Positions 57,415 through 64,000 of a stretch of 64,000 nt of DNA are shown here, in pieces. A model generated the notes under the pieces. The model did not search any database, was not told the DNA's origin, and saw nothing but the letters and a program-made list of their open reading frames with translations. Numbering within the stretch: the stretch's first letter is position 1; each line of letters opens with the position of its first letter. The translations under genes were made by a program, and so were the position numbers. Source of the DNA: Acanthococcus lagerstroemiae (lineage: Eukaryota > Arthropoda > Insecta > Hemiptera > Eriococcidae); contig CM063112.1 of NCBI GenBank assembly GCA_031841125.1, forward strand, positions 29,352,603 through 29,416,602. The letters run 5' to 3'.

Positions 57415-58354
57415 CCGGTCGATATTCCCCATCGGTAGGTACTAATTAAATATTACGATCACATTTGTTTTTCTTTCAACTGAGTGTGATGATAAACGGC
57501 TGCATATGAATGTATGAAGTCATCAGTTGCTGTAAGCCGCTGGAAGGTACCCCAGGTCCCATGTTCTTACAAATATAAGCTGTAAAGAATATGTACCACT
57601 TTCCCCTCTTACAGTGTTGTCTCCCGAAAATGTGAAAATATAGAAGTTCCCTTATGAGAATGTCATTTCAAAATATTACCCCCATTGCTTCTATTTTACT
57701 CGTAAACTGAATTAGATTTATGCAACAGTAAGAGAAAGGGTTCTATACCGTATGTCGCTTCAGTGCATACTTCCTGCCTCGGAAATGCACGAAATGACAT
57801 TTAAGCAACTGTGTGTATTGATTCTACAAACTTTTCCTACCTTTACACCGAGTGCGTTCCGTTATGTCTGCCCGCTCTTGTTTTAAACTCGACTTATAGT
57901 CTTGGGTGTCACTATGAGGGTGAAATAAACGCAATTCCTGTCGCTGGCGGGGTTTGTTCGACTTTAGTCTTCTTGCCAAAGATGATTGATCGTTCGCTAA
58001 CGACAGATAAATAACGTGTGGCCGTTTTAGATGAAACCTATTTTCTTCGAATCCAGGCCTTGAAATTAGATAAAATGGGCATCTAATCTCAAATTGAACG
58101 GAAAACAGTCAGTGAAAAATGTGAACTAATGGGTCTTTGTTACATTTTGACTTTTCCTTTGTGAATCAAACATTGTGAAATTATTATGATGTGTAGTTGT
58201 AGTTACAAAAACCTGCGACCTTTCTCATTTTGAAATGTTAGATTGTGGATGTGTAGAAACATGGGAGAAGTTCGTACCACTGTTTTGCTGTCCATCAAAT
58301 TAAATCAAAATGACCTTTATTTATTATTTTTTTTCGTAGTCTAAAATATACTAA
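57415..58354. other. No supported gene
   Basis: Short unsupported open frames only. Confidence 0.4.
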
Positions 58355-58440
58355 CTTAGCATATTGGTCAAGTTGCCCTCTGTTGGGCAAAGGCCGCCCT
58401 CAGGTGATCCCATCCCCCCTGTTTTGTGCGACTCTCTTTT
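58355..58440. repeat. Fragment with the TTGCCC..TGGGCAAAGGCC motif of insect retroelements
   Basis: AAGTTGCCCTCTGTTGGGCA followed by AAGGCCGCCCTCAGGTGATC is a sequence I associate with dispersed insect LINE/RTE-type repeats. Family assignment is from memory and loose. Confidence 0.35.
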
Positions 58441-58959
58441 TTTTCTCTTCTTCTTTATTTGAAAATTTAATGTCTGACGGCTATTCGTGTTTGGACGTTA
58501 AAGAATGGCTCTCTAGCGGCCTAATGAAATGCGGCGCGCTGATTGGTGTATTCGGACAAAAAGATGATCAGCGACAAAAATGTTCTGCAAGAAAACTAAA
58601 ATTGGACTCATCTGAAAGGAAATGATAAGGGTTGACACTTTAGTTCTCTTCAGTTTTTTATTAAAAAAACAATATTGAAGATGCTAGAGTTCATTTTACT
58701 TGTACATATTTTTATAATAAAAATCTAAAAATACGCCGATCATCTTTTCGTCCACGACACTAGCGCACCTACAGGAGTGTCCAAATGCCAATAACTAATA
58801 TCCATCTTAAAATTATGATGTTTCTACATTAAGCAGATTCTATTAGTTTAGTATTTTGTAAATGTTGTACTATATGAAGGATAGGTATTCGATATAGAGA
58901 TAGAAAGCTTACAATATTTGAATTAAAGATGAACTTGTGTCGTGGAGACGAATATTGAC

Positions 58960-59725
58960 ACATTTGAAGAGCACATGTGTTTGATGGTGATATCTAAATG
59001 GCTTTGGCAGTGGGAGCAGACTGGCGGTGGTTGGGCTGTGAGTGAGTGTTGAGGCCTGGTGAGCTTGGTATAGCCGAAGTATATTCTGATGATGGCTGTT
59101 CTAGTGTAGCGGTCGTTTTTGCATTTTTGAAGGATGACTGGTGTCAGGTCGCTTGTGTCCTCGAATCTATCGAAGTGGATGAGTCGAACCCGGGAGACTA
59201 CGCCGCCAGAATTCGAACAACAGAGTCTTCTTATTTCCTCTGTGATTGTGTTGTTTGGAGGTTAGCTCCTAGGGTGTTGCTCCATTCGTTTATGAATTTA
59301 CCAAAAATACTTACTGTCATGAGCGTGGGAATATGGGGTAATTTGGATAGTCCAGAGATTTTGTGTTTTTTTGTCGTAGTTTGTCACGAGGAGTGTTCTG
59401 CGTGTGGAGAGAAAGGAGACTCATTGCTTAAAAGTTGTAGATTCACAATGGTTGTTGGGAATGCTCGTAATGCTGCGCGGATGCAGGTATTCTAGATCGG
59501 ATCAAGAAATTTAGTTTTGTGTGGTGACGCGTAGAAATAAGCTAGGGCACCGTAGTCAAAGACTGACCGGATTAAAGTACAGCAGATACGGAGCATTTTT
59601 GGCGGTGTTAGACCATATCATCTATTTCGGATCATTTTGAAGGGGGCTAGCTTCTTTTGTACTTTGGTTTTTACCTCGTGGAGGCATGGTGACCAGTTGA
59701 GTCTGTTATCGTGATGCTAAGGAAT
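58960..59725 (-). pseudogene. Jockey/R1-type LINE ORF2 fragment
   Basis: On the minus strand the 3' part of a reverse transcriptase reads LNWSPCLHEVKTKVQKKLAP, then LRICCTLIRSVFDYGALAYF, LDPI, NTCIRAALRAFPTTIVNLQL. Further on, past a deleted segment, comes a CCHC-like cluster CSHCQSHLDITIKHMC. That is the thumb and C-terminal layout of Jockey/R1-clade LINEs. Stops and frameshifts occur and the catalytic palm is absent. The 149-codon plus-strand open frame at 59046-59495 is only its antisense shadow. Confidence 0.85.
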
Positions 59726-59823
59726 GGATGTTGCGCGACAAATCGCACGAATTAGCTGTTTAACTGCAGACGTGGATACTCGTAGCATCGTTTTTCTTAG
59801 TGAACACCATTCCTACAGCATGC

Positions 59824-59957
59824 AGGGCCGTATACACGGATGGGAGGGGGGTCAGGAAAATGCGGATCTCAGAAACATTAGAAAATAAATTTAGTTTAAA
59901 ATACCCCATATGTTAGGTCAATCTCCCCTCCCCCGCCATATTCCTGGATACGGCACT
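59824..59957. mobile_element. GGGCCGTAT miniature element
   Basis: Left CAGGGCCGTATACACGGATG and right ATTCCTGGATACGGCACTG form terminal inverted repeats. Related to the GGGCCGTAC copies at 18.25 and 19.04 kb. Confidence 0.65.
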
Positions 59958-60105
59958 GTACCCATGGCCAAATAGTTTTATCAGTTTCGTCCCTCCACCT
60001 TGTCCTTCATTTTCCCCTTCTAATCCCCCCCCCCTTTAGAAACCAAAAACCGAAACTATTTTCGCCCATCTCCTGTTTTCCATCCTGGCTACGTGACCAG
60101 CCCAG

Positions 60106-60359
60106 CAGTGGCGGATCTAGAAATTTTCCAAGGAGGGTGTTTTGAAAATAAAACTTTTTCCACCTCCGCCCCCTAACAACCGAGATGGTTGTCATTTTAA
60201 ATGGTTTCTGAAGACAAGTTTCATAATGTGATGAAATCGTTTCAAAATGAACGTACCTACACGTTCACGACATTTTTATATAATGTGCTTTCGCAATGTT
60301 TTTCTTCTTCTTCGGCCCGAAGGGCGTGTCGGGCCCCTCCCCCTATATATCCGCCACTG
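60106..60359. mobile_element. 254-bp hAT-like miniature element with exact 8-bp duplication
   Basis: Starts CAGTGGCGGATCTAG, ends ATATATCCGCCACTG, flanked by CAGCCCAG at 60098-60105 and 60360-60367. Contains a TTCTTCTTCTTCGG run and a short inverted CCCGAAGGGC. Confidence 0.92.
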
Positions 60360-60367
60360 CAGCCCAG

Positions 60368-61500
60368 TTCTACTTCAGTCGCTTCGTCGTGTGAAGGAAG
60401 TTGATGTTGTACTTTAATTTTGATTTTATTTTGATCACTTTTCTTTTGTCTCTCCTCCTTTGTCCAAATTTCCTGTTAACTTCCCGATGTGTGTGGGGTC
60501 AGAGCACGCTCTAAGTAATCTAGAGGGGAAGCAGAGCACTCACGTAAATGAGAATAAGAAAAGCCGCTTTCTCTTGGGAATCTATAAAACCAAACCTAAC
60601 GACTACAATGGCCAATGGCTATACGCTTATGTTTATACAACAGAGCTGACTTGATTAATATATTTTGTATTTTGGGGTGGGATTAACCGTGTCTAATTCT
60701 TGGAAATTCTCTGAATACGTAATATTATGATACAGTATGAGACCCATTATTTTTTCTCCAGATTTCACTCTCCCTGATGCTGGTCGAAGAAAATGTACTC
60801 CTCTTACACGGTAGGGAGGAAGGATAAAATGCTTTACAAAATTTGTTTATGAAGAGGCCCTAAATGATTTAATGACTTACTTGTCGAAGATCTAATGTTT
60901 AGCCTGTCCAACGCCATCAGTTCGTTGTGTGTTCCGGTAGTTCAGTCGCAAATGATATCGATGATCAAACCACACGCGGCCTTTCATTAAACAATAACAT
61001 GGTACGGCACTCTTGATACAACACCTTGAAGCACAGTGTAGGAAAAGTTGTCCGCCGTCAGTCTGAAGGAGGAATTCGAAATCACCAAAACACGAAGAAT
61101 TCAGTGTAAAAGGAACACTCGTAATAGAAATCTTGGAATGAAGGGTCTCAATTACAAGATGTGTCCTAACTCACTCCATCACTTTTCAAATCTAAGTTGG
61201 AGGTTACAAACATAATTGTTTATCTTAGTATACGCAAAATAAGCTAGAAAATCTGTAATCTCTATCTAAGAGAGGCGCGGGTACTGGGGGAATAAATGGG
61301 GACGATTGCTCCTCCTGGAGAATTTTATTGGACTTTTTATTGGGATCATTTCATATGCCTAATTACAACCAAAATACATAGTTTTCGATACTTTCAGATT
61401 TGTTTGAGACTCACTAAAACTGTTAAAATTTTTAAGTTTCGAAGAACTGCCTAGAACATAAATGGGAAGGGGAGGGGGGTTGGTGTATGTGACCAAATTT
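60368..61500. other. No supported gene
   Basis: Unassigned AT-rich sequence. Confidence 0.4.
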
Positions 61501-61589
61501 TAAAACGTCTCCTACAGAGACACGTAGTGTAACATTTTGTATGCTTTTGTACTCTGATAAAAGAAAAATGTTCTAGAAATTTTTACTAA

Positions 61590-62290
61590 CAACACGGCCG
61601 TAGACTGCAGTCGCACAGCAACAACACGGCTGCAGACTGTAGTCGCGCAGGGCGCAGCAAAGATCAAGATCAATGAGCACATGGCTGGAAGAGAAATAAA
61701 TTTCCATAGGAATGTGAACCACTGAACTAAATTATCACCATGAAGAGCTAAACGAGCTAAATCATACACACTGGTTTCGTGTCGGGGGGGGGGGCATGGA
61801 AATTTCTATTAACAATACGGCTGCAGACTGTAGTCATGCAAGGCGCAGCAAATGTCAACACCGCTGGATTTGTGTCGGGGGAGCGTTACGGTTTTCTCTC
61901 AAGTATACCCAGTAGTAAAAGCATATAAAATGCTAAAATATATTCCCATGGAAATGTCAACCACTGAATTCGTGTTGGAGGAGCGTTTCGGTTTTTGTTA
62001 CGTTTTTGACATTTTTATGTTTTTACTTTGGCACACAACGGAAAAAAGCGTTACTTTGGAGCGTTACGAAATATACATAAATAAAAATAATAATAAATGA
62101 CTGACTGACTGACTGACACGATGACATTCTCATGTCGGCGCAGTCCGCAAAGCAAAGACATGAAAATGCTCTCCCGTGGTTGTAGACTCGTCAGGAAAAT
62201 GGTGCACTAGCAGAGCGTAGTGCTCGCAGGTCTGATTGACTGACTGACTGGCTGACTCACTGACTGTTCGTTTCGGTTTTGCTCAAGTAT
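61590..62290. repeat. Locally duplicated block (GGCTGCAGACTGTAGTCGCG...CAAGTATACCCAGTAG)
   Basis: AACACGGC(C/T)G(T/C)AGACTG(C/T)AGTCG is present at about 61590 and 61622, with a third variant at 61815. GGCGCAGCAAA(G/T) follows at about 61670 and 61849. GGAGCGTT(A/T)CGGTTTT and CTCAAGTATA..CCCAGTAGTA recur at about 61880 and 61980, and at 61900 and 62283. A (GACT)n run is at 62098-62118 and a variant at 62235-62272. Confidence 0.75.
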
Positions 62291-62305
62291 AATACCCAGT
62301 AGTAA

Positions 62306-62460
62306 GGGGTCTGGTTGGCCGAGTGATTCATCGACCTAGGCCGGTCTTTCGGCCAGAACGGAAGAGAGCTAAGACAGCCCTAACAGCCTCCCCAACGTCT
62401 CTGAAGTAATGCTCGAAAGGGCGGATTCCAGGCCTCGGGTTGAGAGCAAATTAGAAAAGA
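62306..62460 (+). mobile_element. SINE, internally deleted, with exact 15-bp target duplication
   Basis: GGGTCTGGTTGGCCGAGTG (A box) passes directly into the body (TCGACCTAGGCCGG, CCCCAACGTCTCTGAAGTAA, GCTCGAAAGGGCGGATTCCA, GGTTGAGAGCAAA). The B box is missing. Flanked by AATACCCAGTAGTAA at 62291-62305 and 62461-62475. Confidence 0.92.
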
Positions 62461-62475
62461 AATACCCAGTAGTAA

Positions 62476-63103
62476 AAGCAAATAAAATGCTAAAAAAAGT
62501 ACCTGAACGTGTTCATTCATTAGGTCGATAAATGTATATGTAGGTTTTATATTTGTAGTTCGTGAGTTCGTGTTTGTTTTCGTACACATGAAATCTTAGC
62601 AAAGGCTGGACCGGTTTTAGCATCTGTGGCGTCGTAGAGGCAAAACGGAAGGCGGTGCCTAAGAATTTTCACCTTGACACCCCCCCCCCCCTTCTCAAAA
62701 TTTTTTTCGTGGGAAGAAATTTCTTTATTCTTTTCTCGCTCTCTGTTCTGATTAATCAATCTTTAAATATGAATAATATGATCATGTATTAGGAATTAGG
62801 AATAATAAAAAACTACAAAAAAATATTGTTGATGATTGGTGAACCAAAAATTAGATAGCGAGACCAAAGATTAAACTTATGGTAATAATTGAACCAATAA
62901 AAATGAAAGTATATACTTGGTATATGATGAGAATAAAAATAAGAAACAATTGTAAGTTATAAACGAAATCATAAGTTTGGTAATAAGTAGGTAATGAAAA
63001 TTCAGCAATAATGCCCGAGTAAATGATAGAGAAATATAATAATACAAAAATAAATAATGAAAAGAGTCACCAATCATATTGTGATAGACGGCCAACCGTA
63101 TTT
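62476..63103. other. No supported gene
   Basis: AT-rich, with a C-run at 62681-62690. Ends at the hAT transposase relic. Confidence 0.4.
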
Positions 63104-64000
63104 TTACTTTGAAATATGGTGCAAAACACTCTGGAAAGATTTCTTTCTGGCTTTTTTGGCGGCAAATGTATCAATAATCTGATTAAAATCATATGCTTTG
63201 GTCAATTTAGACTCAATGTGCAACAACGAGAGATATGAAGTTTTAATCTGACTCAGCGTATTCCGTAGGTAATTTTTGATAAGTTTCAAAGCTGAAAAAC
63301 TCCTTTCCCCAGAACAATTACTGGCCGGTAATGTTAAGAAGATTTGATAAGCAATAAATAGGTATGTTTGGAAAGGTGGACATCAAATTATTTTTTTGAT
63401 ACACTGGAAATTTTCCAAGGGATCCGATTTAAGAGGACTTTTAAGATTTTGACTCTGCAAAAAATACTTGAATTGGATTGCTTCCTCAGTTATGTCATTG
63501 GATACATCGACATCATAAAATTCTGAAAATGTTTTCGCATTTTTCCTTAATTCCTCGTTATGTTTATCACTTTTTTCGAAATTGAAGAGAAATTCAAAGT
63601 TATCATTTATATCATTGTAAGCTTTCTTCCTCCGCTCCATCTCGTTGACCAAATTATCAATAATCACGTTGAAACCTTCCACTTCCATTTTTCTGGCCCT
63701 GGTCAGTATGACTTCAGGAGTCTGAACATCATCATGAAACCTTTCAGTCCTTCGAATTCTAGGCACCCTAGTTCCACCCTGATTAGAATCACCTTCATCC
63801 GGCACAGTCATATCTAGAGAAGTGTGGAATGTTGTGTTCATCTCTGAAATTAACTCATTGTATCGTCCTCTCAAGTCTTGAAAATATAATTACAAAGATT
63901 TATATAATTCACTCGAAGTCTTCAGAGATATGTTGACTTTTTGTAAAGTTATATTCGTCTCATTCAGTCTTTTCAATATTTTTGTCCACAAAATCATCAT
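63104..64000 (-). pseudogene. hAT-superfamily / ZMYM1-like transposase relic, truncated by window edge
   Basis: One minus-strand frame, entering from beyond the right edge, reads WTKILKRLNETNITLQKVN, then DLRGRYNELISEMN, RKMEVEGFNVIIDNLVNE, LPASNCSGERSFSALKLIKN and YLRNTLSQIKTSYLSLLHIE. This is the C-terminal half of the hAT-type proteins annotated as zinc finger MYM-type 1-like (hAT dimerisation block). Two in-frame stops, one at about 63886 and one at 63383-63385, break it, and no splice structure was seen. The largest open piece is 63383-63874. Confidence 0.85.

Noticed and set aside
59046..59495. 149-codon plus-strand open frame
   Set aside because: It is antisense to a minus-strand LINE reverse transcriptase fragment with clear family motifs (RSVFDYGALAYF). 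The open frame is a by-product.
1..64000. CRISPR array, bacterial operon or integrated viral genome
   Set aside because: No spacer-repeat structure, no Shine-Dalgarno-led gene runs and no viral capsid or polymerase frames. Introns and SINEs mark nuclear animal DNA.

Overview
The window is AT-rich animal DNA, almost certainly from an insect. Coding exons are short, have GT/AG borders and are embedded in long introns crowded with small inverted-repeat transposons, SINEs and LINE relics. A sap-feeding hemipteran would fit the repeat style (hAT-like elements with poly-G runs, transposase-derived host genes), but that is inference and the species cannot be fixed from sequence alone. There is no prokaryotic operon, CRISPR array or rRNA.

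Layout. 1-15.7 kb has no host gene that I can recognise. It holds a minisatellite inside a CAGGGTGTCTAC-type element, an RTE-like LINE remnant (about 3.6-4.2 kb), several hAT-like miniature elements, a 2.1 kb fold-back (9264-11370) with two younger elements nested in one arm, and two SINE copies near 13 kb. 15722-34114 (minus strand) is the complete 14-exon coding region of Ssdp/SSBP, the LUFS/LisH-domain partner of Chip/LDB1. It predicts 524 residues, with an unusually long C-terminal tail. Its 9.8 kb last intron contains a 4.16 kb element with terminal inverted repeats and an apparent 8-bp target duplication (20461-24616), which itself contains a fold-back and smaller repeats.

35.2-35.7 kb carries a broken hAT/ZMYM1-like transposase. 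38.76-43.75 kb is the most unusual part: two head-to-head genes, both apparently derived from transposases but without a catalytic domain. The minus-strand gene (4 exons, 473 aa) keeps the N-terminal Cys/HTH-like module of a transposase-like family and has replaced the rest with about ten degenerate 11-14 residue repeats. The plus-strand gene (2 exons, 254 aa) is a Pipsqueak HTH plus a CENP-B/Tc5-type HTH with a basic tail. 44.2-47.4 kb is a cluster of SINE and hAT-like insertions.

51450-56011 (plus strand) is a 12-exon TMEM145/GPR180-family seven-helix membrane protein with a signal peptide and two possible C-termini. From 58.9 kb to the end the window is again transposon-derived: a Jockey/R1-type LINE fragment, hAT-like elements, a SINE with a clean 15-bp target duplication beside a related unoccupied copy of its target, and a hAT/ZMYM1-like transposase pseudogene that runs off the right edge.

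Nothing ties the host genes into one pathway. Ssdp is a nuclear transcription cofactor, TMEM145 a membrane protein, and the two transposase-derived genes look like DNA-binding proteins of unknown role.
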